Below, one piece after another: positions 1 to 10,756 of a DNA stretch of 44,738 bases. The notes under the pieces are model-generated. The model did not search any database. It was not told the origin of the DNA and worked only from the letters and a program-made list of their open reading frames with translations. This DNA is from Haliscomenobacter sp. Its GTDB lineage: Bacteria; Bacteroidota; Bacteroidia; Chitinophagales; Saprospiraceae. How positions within the stretch are numbered: position 1 is the stretch's first letter; the number at the start of each line of letters is the position of its first letter. The position numbers and the translations under genes were made by a program. Location of the stretch: the NCBI RefSeq assembly GCF_016718685.1, contig NZ_JADKCX010000145.1:1-44738 (forward strand). Direction: 5' to 3'.

Positions 1-1115
1 AAGGTTTGCGCAATAAATTTGCTGAAGCCAAAGCTGATGGGGATGATGCACGAGCCCAGGTTTATGTAAGTACAGCTTACGCTTTGTTGGCGATTATTTT
101 TTGTGGGGTATGGTTACTTTTTCTGGTGGTTAACCCATTTTTAAACTGGGCAACTCCATTTGAGGATTTCGGCCAAAATGAGTCAAAGTTTCCGTTTTAG
201 CCATGATCGTTTTTACCTATTTCTTATCAGTTTGTGCTCAAATCAGTAACACCATTTTGATTGCAGATCAGCACCCGTCGAGCGGCTTTATTGATTTTAG
301 GGCAATTTTTGTCCTTGGTCCTTATTTTGATATTGATCAAAACTACAACAAGCTCGCTCATGCTTCTGGGGATTGGCTTTATGCCTTTCTCCATTGCTGG
401 TTTTGTTGGGGCAATTTTTCCTTTTGGTGGGAAATATCAAAAATACCGCCCGCGGATTGATAAAATCAATTTTTCCTATTCTAAAGACCTATTAAACCTT
501 GGTTTGTTCTTTTTTGTGATACAGATTGCCTTTATCATTCAATATCAAACCGCAAATTTCATCATTGCCCAAAATTTTGGCACCGAAGATGTTGTGTCTT
601 ACAATGTCGTGTTCAAATATTTTGGGCTTCTGGAGATGATATCGATCATTTTTGTCGCACCATTTTGGTCGGCCTCAACCGAAGCTTTTATGAAAGGGGA
701 TATACCCTGGATCAGAAGCAGTATAAAACATTATAACAGGCTGAACGTCCTGCTTGAAGGGGGAGTATCATTATGTTATTGGCAAGAAGGTAGTGAGCTA
801 TGGTTGGGGAAAGGCACAGTAGACATCGATTTTCAGTTGTCGCTCTGGGGTTTTCATTTTTCAATGTCTCCATTTTTAGTGAGAGTATATCGATTTTTTA
901 AATGGTATTAGTGCCTTGAGGTTACAATTTTTGCCAGTATGATTAGTCCTTTGTGTACGTAATTTTTAACACTTGTCTTAATAAAATACTTTCACGTTGG
1001 TGCGCATGCCGTATTCATTACTACCATTATTGCTAATTTCGTTGGGTTTGTTTGGCTTATCTCAATATTTCCAGATCATCGAAAAGAACAAGCGCGTGGA
1101 TTTGAAGCCAAATAA
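1..1115 (+). pseudogene. Wzx-type polysaccharide flippase, 5'-partial, frameshifted
   Basis: This is the C-terminal two thirds of an integral membrane flippase of the MOP/MATE superfamily. Such proteins move lipid-linked repeat units across the inner membrane. The frame opens inside the protein (RNKFAEAKA, then a hydrophobic helix near 75-145). It shifts near 185-200 and again near 268, then runs through several membrane helices (about 270-430, 490-560, 620-680). Further shifts after about 750 scramble the frame, but hydrophobic segments with flippase character continue to a natural TAA at 1113-1115. The start lies outside the window. Its place at the head of a glycosyltransferase cluster fits Wzx. 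The family call is good; the exact subfamily is not determined. Confidence 0.75.
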
Positions 1116-1121
1116 TTGAAA

Positions 1122-2337
1122 ATGAAAAAGTAGTCCAGTTACCCAGTATCGGTCAACCACTTCGGTGATTTTGGAAGAAGACTTCATTAATGTAGATGGG
1201 AATCAGCTCAGTATTAGCCTTTACTCGGATGTCCAAGCAATAATGAACAGCACAATTTGGGTAAAAAGGAAAGACTGGTGTCTAGATTAGACAATAAAGT
1301 GAATGATTATCTGAATCGCAAGGGGGATAAACGTTTGGGTTTGTTTTCGTATCCCATCTTCGGAACCAACGTATCCCGCCTGGAACAAGTCAAACAGGCC
1401 GATGCCATTTATCTCCATTGGTCTCATCATGGTTTTTTGAATCTGACCAATATGGAGCAATTGGCCAAGTTGGGTAAGCCAATTATTATCATTCTGCACG
1501 ACATGTGGTACCTCACCGGAGGTTGTCATTACAGTTTTGACTGTGAAAAATACTTGCAGAAGTGTCAGAGTTGTCAGTTTTTTCCAGGTGACAAAAAAAT
1601 GACCTTTCAATGCAGGGTATTGAGAAAAAATGAAATTTTATGCCCAATATGACAATTTATGTCTTCGTTTCTCCCAGCAATTTGGTTGCACCAATGTCTT
1701 TAACAATCTGCCCCAACCCGAAACAAGCCGGTTTTTCATATCCCGAATGTGATGGACCGAAACGTATACAAACCTTTTGATAAAAAAAAGTACCAAAGAG
1801 ATCCTAATATTCCAAAGGATGAGCGAGTGATTTTATTTGAAATACATCAGTATTAAAACCCCTATAAGGCTGGGAATATTTAAAATCGGCGCTGAATTTA
1901 TTGTACAATCAAAGACAAACCCAAACACCACTGTTCTAATTTTGAGTACAGGAGACAACAACTGAAAACTCGGGCTTCTAAATTCCATTCACTGGCCAGG
2001 TTTTTGGGAAACTTCACGACGAATATACCATTGCGTTGGCGTATAATGCAGCAGATATCGCAAGGTTGCGCCGTCACTGGCTGATAACTTACCCTACACT
2101 ATCTTTGAAGCACTAGCTTGTGGGACGCCTGTGGTTGCCTTTAATATTGGAGGCATTCCTGACTTGGTCCAACACAAGGTCAATGGTTATCTGGCTACAC
2201 CCCAAAATGCAGAGGATCTCGCAAAGGATTAATTTTGTCTGGAACACGATTGGAAGCTCAGCCTCCTAAAATGCTCACAACCATTTGAGTATGGAAACAC
2301 CTGGCCTTAACTGAATTCGGTTAATTCACAAAATTAA
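1122..2337 (+). pseudogene. GT4-type glycosyltransferase, heavily frameshifted
   Basis: This would be a cytoplasmic GT-B glycosyltransferase adding a sugar to the repeat unit. The likely start is the ATG at 1122, seven bases after the flippase stop. The clearest block is 1257-1640, which contains LHDMWYLTGGCHYSFDCEKY and a run of cysteines (CQSCQFF). This resembles the HDMWxxTGGC...C..C signature of colanic-acid-type GT4 enzymes. The donor-binding end is readable near 2080-2225 (TIFEALACGTPVVAFNIGG, then DLVQHKVNGYLA). Between these blocks the frame changes several times (near 1640, 1720, 1840, 1900, 2060), and the tail after 2230 is degraded. Ending near 2337 is an estimate. The acceptor and sugar are unknown. 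Confidence 0.7.
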
Positions 2338-2338
2338 C

Positions 2339-3439
2339 ATGCATTGGAGCAAATTAATTTCTACACTTTTACTGGTTCGGAGATGACCCTTATCTTACTC
2401 ATCTGACCTTGTCCAAAAAAGATCAATATGTGCAGGATCTTTTTGGCTGGGTTTTTTATTGTACACCATTTTCTATTCAATTTCCCAAACTGGGCTTATT
2501 GGTGAGCTGGAGTTTTGCCAGGCGGTCCAAAGTGTGAAGTTGATTTTGATGGTTAGTGGGGCCATTCCCTTCTAGAAATACAGGTTTGAGAATGTTTACT
2601 TAAAAGTATTGTTCAGTTTGTGCCACAGTGGTTCATCTTATGGTTATTCAAATTGAATCGATTGATTATACTGTATTTAAATGGCTATTTTTGAAATTGC
2701 CTGGGGTGGAATATTACTCTATTTGTACTTTTCGTCGTATTGTTTCCCAAAAATCTTTTCTACTACAAAAGAATATTCGATGTAGTATTTGTTTTGAATA
2801 TTTCGTTTTTGATATTGACTTTACTTTTTGCTAAAGCAATATTTTTTACAGATCAGGAAGATTTGACCAGCCGGGGTATTGTAGAAGTTTTTACCAAGAC
2901 GCTGGCCGTACCGACTTTTTTTACAATACTAACCTTTATTTATCATCCGAAAAAGAGGTTGATTGTCTCGGTATTATCAGTTCTTCTTACGATTCTTTTG
3001 GCACTCGTCAAGGCTCGACGAAGAAGATACCAAACAAGGTGAAATACTGCTAGCTTGAGGATATGACTCCCGGATTTGTGGGTAGGTAAAGGCATTTCTG
3101 GGGTGTGCTTTTGTCCAGGCATTGATCCTGATGATAAAACGGGTTATCGGACTGTAAGTGAAACCGATTATCTGCAAATCTCTTAAAAGGAGGTATCATC
3201 AGCCTGGTATATTGTTGTTGATTACAGAATTTCGGCAGCTCTTGAGAATTTTTGCTTCAAAAAATTTCTTGTCAAAAGCTGCGGGTATCTGGATCATTCT
3301 CGGCCATTGATCAATATGTATCCATCTACGGTCAATACGTTTACGTTTAATTACCTAATGGTTTGGATGAGCATGATTAGGTTACTCAAAAGACAACCCG
3401 GAACTTCCCCGGGACGAGGTTTTAAAAGTTGTATTTTAA
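2339..3439 (+). pseudogene. Wzy-like polysaccharide polymerase / O-antigen ligase-type membrane protein, frameshifted
   Basis: A broken hydrophobic gene lies between two glycosyltransferases, where a Wzy polymerase is expected. Readable pieces include a membrane segment near 2435-2500 (GFLLYTIFYSISQTGLIGEL when frames are joined). Others are hydrophobic stretches at 2780-3000 and a C-terminal block at 3290-3439 (NMYPSTVNTFTFNYLMVWMS, then SKDNPELPRDEVLKVVF and a TAA at 3437). At least five frame changes are needed. The assignment rests on hydrophobicity, gene position and the style of the C-terminus, because polymerases have little conserved sequence. It could also be another O-antigen ligase-like protein. 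Confidence 0.5.
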
Positions 3440-3450
3440 TCAAGAGGAAG

Positions 3451-4781
3451 ATGTCTTTGCCTAAAGAATTGATTCTCAATCAACCCTTCAACTCCGATAC
3501 TGGTGGAGGTATTACCCTGACGAATTTGTTTGCTGGCTGGGATAAGGATAAACTTGCGGTAGTATGCTCAGGCCGATTATTGGATTCAGTGCCCAAACTG
3601 GATACTTGCAATGTATACTACCAACTCGGGCAAAGAGCAACAAATGGCTGTTCCCTTTTATTTAATCAAACGAAAATACCCCTCAGGATTGGTTAAATTT
3701 GCAGTTCGAATCTTGCTTCATTGGTCGTGGGAGCAACAAATCTGGATGGCGGTAAATTTAATCATGAACTTTTTTTATCCGCTAATGCAGCATTTTTGGC
3801 GTGTTTCATCTGGTTTCAAAAATGGAACTATCAGCGGAGTTGTGTAAATGGTTAGAAGAATACGCCCCAGATGTGATATACGCCCAGGCAAATTCCAGAG
3901 AGGACATTGTTTTCTGTATGGCTATTCGAAATTATTTGAACAAACCCATGGTTTTTCACATGTGATGGAAGACAATGACCAACAATAGTAGCGGCAATGG
4001 TTTGTTTAAACACTATTGGAGCAGGAGAATTCGACCGAGTTCAGAACACTGTTGGGGCAGTCTTTTGCGTCTTATTGGCGTCAGTGACGCCATGTCTCAA
4101 GAGTACCTTAAAAGATACAAAAAACGATTCACTCCTTTTCATAACCCGATTGATGTAGACTTCTGGAAGGAACATCAAAGAAACAACTATTCGCTTAGTT
4201 CATTCCCTGTCATTCTGTACGCTGGTCGTACCGGACTAGGAATTGATCTTTCGCTGGAAACTGTAGCGCAAGCTGTGCAGAAAGTAAATGTAACATTACA
4301 GAGTTCACTCAAATTGGTTCTGCAAACCGCCGAAAAACCAGTCTGGGCACATAAATATACTTGTGTAGATCATCAATATTTTGTGGAATATCGGCATTTA
4401 CCTAAGGTTTTTGCTTCAGTTGATTTCTTGATTTTGCCATATGATTTTTCGGAAAAAGCAATTCAATTCATCAAATATTCGATGCCAACCAAGGCATCAG
4501 AATACATGATCAGTGGAACGCCAATCATAGTTTTTGGACCCGAAGAAACGGCTCTTGCCCAGTATGCCCGAAGGTATCAATGGGGTGCTGTTGTGGGGGA
4601 GAATCAAGTGGAAGCACTTTCTGGGATGATTCAGCGGCTGATGACGGAACAAAGCTTCCGACAAGAAATAGCCAATAATGCAAAGTTGCTGGCTGAAGAC
4701 AGACATTCCTCTACAATGGTAAGAGCGGCATTTCGAAAGGTAATCTGCGCAGCAGCTCATCAGTTACAAACTCAGAATTGA
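3451..4781 (+). pseudogene. GT4-type glycosyltransferase, frameshifted in the N-terminal half
   Basis: This is a GT-B fold glycosyltransferase. The N-terminal part (from the ATG at 3451) reads LILNQPFNSDTGGGITLTNL, with the glycine-rich loop typical of the GT4 acceptor domain. Frames shift near 3615, 3740, 3830 and 3965. From 3975 to 4781 one frame encodes the whole C-terminal donor domain. That domain includes VILYAGRTG, a D-F-L-I-L-P strand and KASEYMISGTPIIVFGPEE, the region equivalent to the EX7E nucleotide-sugar site. The TGA at 4779 lies just before the next start (ATG 4784). With frames joined the length is about 440 residues, normal for the family. Substrate unknown. Confidence 0.72.
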
Positions 4782-4783
4782 TC

Positions 4784-5797
4784 ATGTTGAATGTATATTT
4801 TTATCCAAAAATTAATTATGAATCAACTCAATCTCCAAACCCTTACATCTTTCATTTTGAAAAGGCATTGGAAAGACACTATCATTTGGTAAACAAACAG
4901 TACAACAAAAATGGTATTCTAGATTTTTTTAAATACTTTTTTAAAACCGATGTTTATATACTGAACTGGATAGAAGATCTACCCCTGTACCGGTTTGGTA
5001 AAATTCAAACCTTGTTTTTTACGGTTTTTCTATTTTTTGCCCGTATCGCAGGGAAAAAGATCGTTTGGGTGCTACACAATAAATATTCACATTTTACACA
5101 AGATAGCTTCTGGACTAAGTTGATGTTTGGTTTGTTAATGAGGCACTCGGAGCTAATCCTGACTCATTCCAGTAGTGGTGTCGATTTTGTACAAGAAGAC
5201 TACCCTCGGTTTGTGCACAAGATCAAGTACTTTATTCACCCCATATTACCTGCATTTTCCCCCATAGCTTCAAGCAAAAAACAGTACGACCTTTTTATCT
5301 GGGGAACCCTGCATCCGTATAAAGGTGTGTTGGAGTTTTTGAAATATTTAAAGGAATCGTTTAAGCCTTTCTCCCTAAAAATATTCATCTGTGGGCGCTG
5401 TTTTGACGAGGTTTATAAGAAAGAACTAATGCGATACATCCCAGATGGAGTCGAATACGAAGACAAGTTTTACGAATTAGAAGACATCAGAAACTTTGCT
5501 CAACAGTCAAAATATGTCCTCTTTACCCATAAGCCTACATCTGTTTTGAGTTCAGGAGCTTTGATGGATGCCATTCGGATGGGTGCAAAGATCATTGGGC
5601 CAAATTTTGGTGCATTCCGGGATTTAAAATCCTCAGGACTGGTGAGAACTTATGACAATTATGATGACATTCGGACTATTCTTAATGAAGACCAGGTGGA
5701 TCAAGCGCTTGATTTATCTGGCCTTGATCAATTTTTTTGCGAGAATAGCTGGGAGGCATTCGGAGATAAATTAAAACTAGCACTAGACGAGCACTAG
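4784..5797 (+). CDS. Glycosyltransferase (GT4-like), intact
   Basis: A 337-residue protein without frame breaks. I place the start at the ATG at 4784 rather than the in-frame TTG at 4778, because the upstream gene stops at 4781. The N-terminal Rossmann-like half contains KKIVWVLHNKYSHF near residues 95-110, the HN position common in GT4 and GT-B enzymes. The second half begins with FIWGTLHPYKGVLEFLKYL, the usual opening strand and helix of a GT-B donor domain. It ends with TKPTSVLSSGALMDAIRMGA, in place of the classic E-X7-E region. It probably adds one sugar of the repeat unit at the cytoplasmic face of the membrane. The family is clear; the linkage is not. Confidence 0.75.
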   Translation: MLNVYFYPKINYESTQSPNPYIFHFEKALERHYHLVNKQYNKNGILDFFKYFFKTDVYILNWIEDLPLYRFGKIQTLFFTVFLFFARIAGKKIVWVLHNKYSHFTQDSFWTKLMFGLLMRHSELILTHSSSGVDFVQEDYPRFVHKIKYFIHPILPAFSPIASSKKQYDLFIWGTLHPYKGVLEFLKYLKESFKPFSLKIFICGRCFDEVYKKELMRYIPDGVEYEDKFYELEDIRNFAQQSKYVLFTHKPTSVLSSGALMDAIRMGAKIIGPNFGAFRDLKSSGLVRTYDNYDDIRTILNEDQVDQALDLSGLDQFFCENSWEAFGDKLKLALDEH

Positions 5798-5854
5798 GGA
5801 GAATTATCCTCCACCGGACGGTATCTTATTTTTCAACCAATATATTGACCAGCC

Positions 5855-7750
5855 ATGTGTGGTATAAATGGAATCGTTGCTTTGGAGCAGGGAAAAGAGT
5901 TGCTGCCTAGTCGGAACTTAAGGTCTGTACTCAACCTGATGAACGAGAAAATTTCGCATCGTGGGCCTGATTCAGAAGGAATATTTATCAAGAATCAGGT
6001 TGGCTTTGGCTTCAGGAGGTTGAGCATCATTGACCTTTCGACCTCGGCTAATCAACCAATGCTTAGTGATAATGAGGATGTTGTGCTCGTTTTTAATGGC
6101 GAAATTTACAACTACATCGAGGTGAAAGCTGTATTAATGGCGAAAGGCTATTCATTTAGAACGGATTCAGATACAGAAGTAATCCTCAAGAGTTATCTGG
6201 AATACGGAGATGAATGTGTAAACCATTTCAATGGAATGTGGGCCTTCGCCATCTATGATTTTCGCAAGCAACGGCTCTTTTGCTCGCGCGACCGTATGGG
6301 CGTCAAGCCTTTTTATTATACCATTCAGGACAATGCCCTGTTCTTTTCTAGCGAATTGAAAGCACTCCATGCCGTGTTTAATTTTACTAAAGCTAACCTC
6401 AATAAAGTATATGAGTATTTGGCTTATGGGTATCGGATCAATGATGGAGATACTTTTTTTGAAAGTTGTTTCGAACTATTGCCTGGCACCAATCTCATCA
6501 TCGAAAACGGCCAATTGTCGCAGCGAAACTATTGGCGTTTAAAAGAACAAATGTATACCCACAATGGGCTTAATTACCAGGATGAGTACACCCGACTTTT
6601 CGAAAGCGCAGTAAAACTGAGGTATCGAAGTGATGTACCTGTAGCCTTATTGCTTAGTGGTGGTCTGGACTCTTCTTCCATCGCTAAAGTCACCGATGAT
6701 CTGATTGAGAGTGGCGAATTGGCGCAAAACGAAATCAATGCGTACATCGCATCTTTTCCTAATTTTGAAGATGATGAGACTGCCATTGCTCGTGAGTTCG
6801 TCAAAACTTGCAAGCACATCAAACTGAATGAGCTCCAAATCAATACGAAAAATGTAGTAAGCGACTTTGATAACCTGATCTATGATTTGGATCATCCGTT
6901 GAGCTCTTTTGCAAGTGTTGTGCACAATAATTTAATGAAAGCCTGTAGGCAGGAAGGCATAAAGGTCGTATTGAATGGGCAGGGTAGTGATGAAGCCTTT
7001 GCGGGGTACGACAGGTACATTTCAGGGGTACATTTATTGGATCGATTGTTGTCCAACCCTCGGAGTTTTACTCAGGAGTTTTGGTATTTGAACCAAAAAA
7101 ACAACTACTCGATACCGTTTTTATTGACTCAAATGGCTAAATCGACCCTTAATCAATCTTACGCTTCTTACCTGAGGGCAAAATATCAGGAAAAATCTAT
7201 TCCCTGTTTGAATCCGGATTTCGTAGATAAGAGTAGATCACATTATGTTTCGGAATATTATTTTTCCTTAAAAGGTGACAATTTCAATCGGTATTTGCTG
7301 AACGTAATTAACCACCAGGGATTGAATAATATTCTGCACTATGAGGATGTGTCGTCCATGCAGCAATCTATTGAAATTCGTTCACCGTTTATGGATTATC
7401 GCTTGGTTGAATTTGCCTTTTCTATTCCCAATGAGTTGAAATACAATCTGGGAAGAACCAAACTTATTCAAAGAGAAACCATTGGTAAAAAACTACCGGA
7501 CAACATCACCAATAACCGCAGAAAGATTGGATTTAAGACGCCATTTTCAGGTTATATTTCCAACGATCCGAATGTAAAAGCTTACGTTTTTGATGTACTC
7601 AACTCCACTAGCTTCCGCTCAAAAGGGATTTGGAAAGCTGACCGAATTGTGGAAAGATTTGAAAATACGGCTAAATATCCACAGTTCCCTTTTTGGAGGG
7701 TGCTCAATCTTGAAATCTGGTCAAAGGTTTACGGTATTGACAATCTTTAG
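5855..7750 (+). CDS. asnB: Asparagine synthase (glutamine-hydrolysing) family amidotransferase
   Basis: A complete 631-residue class II glutamine amidotransferase fused to an ATP-dependent synthetase domain. The protein starts MCGINGI, so Cys2 is the N-terminal nucleophile after removal of Met. Glutaminase-domain motifs RRLSIIDL, NGEIYN and DTEVIL follow. The PPi-loop SGGLDSSS lies near residues 267-274, and LNGQGSDEAFAGYDRY follows near 375. Family members make asparagine, but copies inside glycosyltransferase clusters often amidate a sugar carboxylate or another glycan-linked acid. The position between two GT4 genes suggests such a role here; this is inference. A UDP-sugar dehydrogenase further down the locus could supply a uronic acid substrate. 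Confidence 0.88.
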   Translation: MCGINGIVALEQGKELLPSRNLRSVLNLMNEKISHRGPDSEGIFIKNQVGFGFRRLSIIDLSTSANQPMLSDNEDVVLVFNGEIYNYIEVKAVLMAKGYSFRTDSDTEVILKSYLEYGDECVNHFNGMWAFAIYDFRKQRLFCSRDRMGVKPFYYTIQDNALFFSSELKALHAVFNFTKANLNKVYEYLAYGYRINDGDTFFESCFELLPGTNLIIENGQLSQRNYWRLKEQMYTHNGLNYQDEYTRLFESAVKLRYRSDVPVALLLSGGLDSSSIAKVTDDLIESGELAQNEINAYIASFPNFEDDETAIAREFVKTCKHIKLNELQINTKNVVSDFDNLIYDLDHPLSSFASVVHNNLMKACRQEGIKVVLNGQGSDEAFAGYDRYISGVHLLDRLLSNPRSFTQEFWYLNQKNNYSIPFLLTQMAKSTLNQSYASYLRAKYQEKSIPCLNPDFVDKSRSHYVSEYYFSLKGDNFNRYLLNVINHQGLNNILHYEDVSSMQQSIEIRSPFMDYRLVEFAFSIPNELKYNLGRTKLIQRETIGKKLPDNITNNRRKIGFKTPFSGYISNDPNVKAYVFDVLNSTSFRSKGIWKADRIVERFENTAKYPQFPFWRVLNLEIWSKVYGIDNL

Positions 7751-7817
7751 AAGACCTTGTTGCTCAATTTTATTGAAGTTTCCCCCAATATTTTTTCAAA
7801 TTTAACACTCGACACAA

Positions 7818-8958
7818 ATGAAAAAAGTAGCGATAATTTACCGGACACTTTTTCAGTATCGAAAGATTTTACAATCAATTGAGAGAGGCATTGCTCAAAG
7901 AGGGCGTAGAGCTGACCTTGATTTATGGTAAACTGGCTAGTGCTGAATTTGAAACCCGAAAAGATCAAGTGGATCTTGAATGGGGGAAGTTCATTCGTAA
8001 TCGCTCAATCCGCCTAGGAAAAGTAGAGTTGATATGGCAACCTTGCCTTAGCGATCTTAGAGACAAAAACATGGTGATCGTCGAACAAGCCAATAAGCTG
8101 TTGTTGAATTATTTGTTGATGTTTACTCGACGTTTTCTCGGCATTAAATTTTGCTATTGGGGGCATGGACGGAACATGCAATCTAATGAAACGAGTTTAT
8201 TTAATAGATTTAAGTATTTGTTTATCAATAATTGTGACTGGTGGTTTGCCTACACCCAGGGCGTAAAGGATTATCTGGTCAATAAAGGATTTCCTCCGCA
8301 TAAAATTACCGCAGTTCAAAACGCCATCGATACTCGTGCCCTGAAACAGCAATACGCTGAAGTAAGTCAAGCTGAAGTGGATGCGGTCAGGACTGAATTG
8401 GGTATTACAAGTGAAAATGTTGGCATCTATTGCAGCGCAATGTATCCGGAAAAGCGTCTGGACTTTATTTTGGAAAGCTGCATGATGATTAAAAAAGCCA
8501 TCCCCGATTTTCATATGATTTTCCTGGGCTCCGGAGTGGAGGCATACAAAGTCGAGTCAGCCGCAAATACTCATGAATGGATTCATTACCTGGGGCCGAA
8601 GTTTGGTCAAGATAAGGTAAAGTACTTCAAAATATCGGCGCTATTCCTCATGCCGGGCCTGGTGGGCTTAGGAATTCTGGATGCCTTTGCTTTGGAGACG
8701 CCGATGGTAACCACCACATATCCCTTTCACAGCCCGGAGATCGAATACCTCGAAAATGGCAAAAACGGAATCATTACCGAAAATGATGTGACAGCCTACT
8801 CCAATGCAATCATCGACCTGATGGTTTCAAGTAGTAAATACAAAGACATGGTGGACTATTGTACAGTTTGTGCGCAACGATACACGCTTGACGTCATGGT
8901 GAATAACTTTAAGAATGGCATTTTGCATTCTTTGCAATTAAATGAAAATCAGCATTGA
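7818..8958 (+). CDS. GT4-type glycosyltransferase with one N-terminal frameshift
   Basis: This is a GT-B glycosyltransferase of about 380 residues once one frame break is repaired. The ATG at 7818 gives MKKVAIIYRTLFQYR. The reading then changes frame near 7860, where a single base appears to be missing, and continues as ERFYNQLREALLKEG. The rest is open to the TGA at 8956-8958. Visible parts are a GHGRNMQ segment near residue 118, the donor-domain opening VGIYCSAMYPEKRLDFIL, and ALFLMPGLVGLGILDAFALE. The last resembles the GT4 phosphate-binding and acidic region. The stop lies 11 bases before the next gene, so the two are probably co-transcribed. Sugar specificity unknown. Confidence 0.8.
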
Positions 8959-8969
8959 ATTCACACAAA

Positions 8970-9698
8970 ATGGGGAGTTATACCAATCTATTGGAATCAA
9001 AGGTGGATGCTGCTATTGTCGAGGTTCTCGGCTTTCGGGTTTTTTCAGACAATTTGTCAAAAATACCCATCAATAATCCTCAGTGCATCACCATCAACAC
9101 GATTAGTCCGAATTCTTACGGGATTTCCACTAAAGATGCTCAGTTTGATCGTGCGCTTAAATCCTCCGACTACCTCGTACTGGATGGTGTCTATTTCGCT
9201 TTGGCAGCAATCCTCCTGAAAGGGCGCAACATCAAACGAAACCAGGGCCCAGACGTATTTTATCACTTCATTGAACGTCTCAATATTGAGGGGGGAAAAG
9301 TATTTTTCCTTGGATCATCGAATACTACGTTAAAGAAAATTGAAGCCAGAGCAACAGTAGATTACCCTAACCTCAAGTTGGAGTTGTATTCCCCTCCATT
9401 TAAGGATGCATTTTCAGAAGAAGAGAATGACGACATGGTTGAACGGATCAATGCCTTTAAGCCAGATATTCTTTTTGTGGGAATGACCTGTCCAAAACAA
9501 GAAAAATGGGTCGTCCAAAACCATAGCCAGCTACAAGCTGGCTTAGCCATTAGTATTGGCAATGTTTTCGATTGGTATGCTGGCACTCAGAAAGCCATTC
9601 ATCCGATCTGGTTCAAGCTCCGCTTGGGCTGGCTCATTCGTATCTTTTTGCGCCCGGAAATATTTCGGAGAAACATTGGAAACCAAATGATTTTTTAG
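8970..9698 (+). CDS. WecG/TagA/CpsF-family glycosyltransferase (GT26)
   Basis: This enzyme family transfers N-acetylmannosamine-type or related sugars to an undecaprenyl-linked acceptor, usually as an early step of glycan assembly. I prefer the ATG at 8970 over the TTG at 8955, which overlaps the previous stop. Family signatures seen are TINTISPNSYG, the DG of YLVLDGVYFA, FLGSS, FVGMTCPKQEKW (the GxxxPKQE motif) and SIGNVFDWYAGT. The frame stops in NQMIF at a run of six T. Reading on in another frame gives about 13 more residues ending in a TAA that overlaps the next ATG. The last residues are therefore probably lost to a homopolymer indel. Confidence 0.82.
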   Translation: MGSYTNLLESKVDAAIVEVLGFRVFSDNLSKIPINNPQCITINTISPNSYGISTKDAQFDRALKSSDYLVLDGVYFALAAILLKGRNIKRNQGPDVFYHFIERLNIEGGKVFFLGSSNTTLKKIEARATVDYPNLKLELYSPPFKDAFSEEENDDMVERINAFKPDILFVGMTCPKQEKWVVQNHSQLQAGLAISIGNVFDWYAGTQKAIHPIWFKLRLGWLIRIFLRPEIFRRNIGNQMIF

Positions 9699-9733
9699 GC
9701 ATACACTATTAATATTTTTAAAATTGAAAAAAC

Positions 9734-10756
9734 ATGGTTAAAGCTGCAGTGGTAGGGCTGGGAAAAATGGGAATATCCCACGCCGCTATATTAGGTGCTC
9801 ACCCCGACGTGGAACTGGTTGCGGTTTGTGATACTTCCTCCTTTGTATTGGAAGCATTCGAAAAATATACTGCGACTAAAACCTATAAAGATTATGACAA
9901 AATGCTGGAGAAGGAGAAGCTGGACTTTGTGGTTATAGCTACACCCACTAAATTTCACTATTCGATGGTAAAACAAGCCATAGTGAAAGGACTTCATGTG
10001 TTTTGTGAAAAACCTTTTAGCCTGAATACCCCAGAGGGAGAAGAATTGGTAGCGTTGGTTAAAGAGAAATCCACCATTAATCAAGTAGGGTACCACAATC
10101 ACTTTCTGGGCACATTTCAGGAGCTTAAGCGATTGTTGAAAGAAAATATCCTAGGGGAACTGGTTCATTTTACGGGCGAAGCTTATGGGCCAGTAGTCAC
10201 GAAGGAAAAAGGGGGCACCTGGCGCTCAAAACCATCTGAAGGCGGAGGCTGTCTTTTTGATTATGCTTCACATGTATTAAACCTCATCCAGGAAGTCCTG
10301 GGTCGGCCAAATAAAGTGAATGGCGCGCTGCTGAAAAGTGTCTACTCTAAAGGGGTAGAGGATGCAGTATATGCACTTTTGACCCTCGAAAATCAGTTGA
10401 GTGGAGTGCTACTTGTCAATTGGAGTGATGAAACCTATCGAAAAATGTCTACTTCACTAACAGTTCAGGGAAAAAAGGGTAAAATCATTTGTGACGCTAC
10501 GGAAATAAAAATTTACCTCCATGATGCAAACCCTAAAGAAAAACTGGAAAAAGGATGGAATACCAAGTACATCACTGACTTGACTGCTCCCGTGAATTAT
10601 TACCTCCGAGGAGAAGAGTATTCTGCCCAGGTGGATTACTTTGTAGAAAATGTCATTAAGCGGAAACAAGGTATAGCCAATACCTTTGAACAAGGACATT
10701 ATACCGATAAAGTAATTGAAATGATCATCACTAACACCAAACAAAATGAAAATTGA
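9734..10756 (+). CDS. Gfo/Idh/MocA-family NAD(P)-dependent sugar oxidoreductase
   Basis: An intact 340-residue oxidoreductase. The N-terminal Rossmann motif VGLGKMGISHAAILG is at about residues 8-22. The dinucleotide-domain hallmark CEKPF (family EKP motif) is near residue 94. The C-terminal half has a GGGCLFDYASHVLNL segment with the Asp and His positions expected for the catalytic region. Family members oxidise or reduce sugars and nucleotide-sugars. Its stop codon overlaps the next start by 11 bases, so the two products are translationally coupled. It sits directly before the CDP-sugar genes, where no SDR-type 4-ketoreductase is visible. A role as the final keto-sugar reductase is a reasonable guess but not shown. 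Confidence 0.85.
   Translation: MVKAAVVGLGKMGISHAAILGAHPDVELVAVCDTSSFVLEAFEKYTATKTYKDYDKMLEKEKLDFVVIATPTKFHYSMVKQAIVKGLHVFCEKPFSLNTPEGEELVALVKEKSTINQVGYHNHFLGTFQELKRLLKENILGELVHFTGEAYGPVVTKEKGGTWRSKPSEGGGCLFDYASHVLNLIQEVLGRPNKVNGALLKSVYSKGVEDAVYALLTLENQLSGVLLVNWSDETYRKMSTSLTVQGKKGKIICDATEIKIYLHDANPKEKLEKGWNTKYITDLTAPVNYYLRGEEYSAQVDYFVENVIKRKQGIANTFEQGHYTDKVIEMIITNTKQNEN

Noticed and set aside
1..3439. Real phase-variable switching of the flippase, transferase and polymerase
   Set aside because: Breaks are many, scattered and not confined to long tandem repeats, unlike phase-variation tracts; sequence error explains them better.
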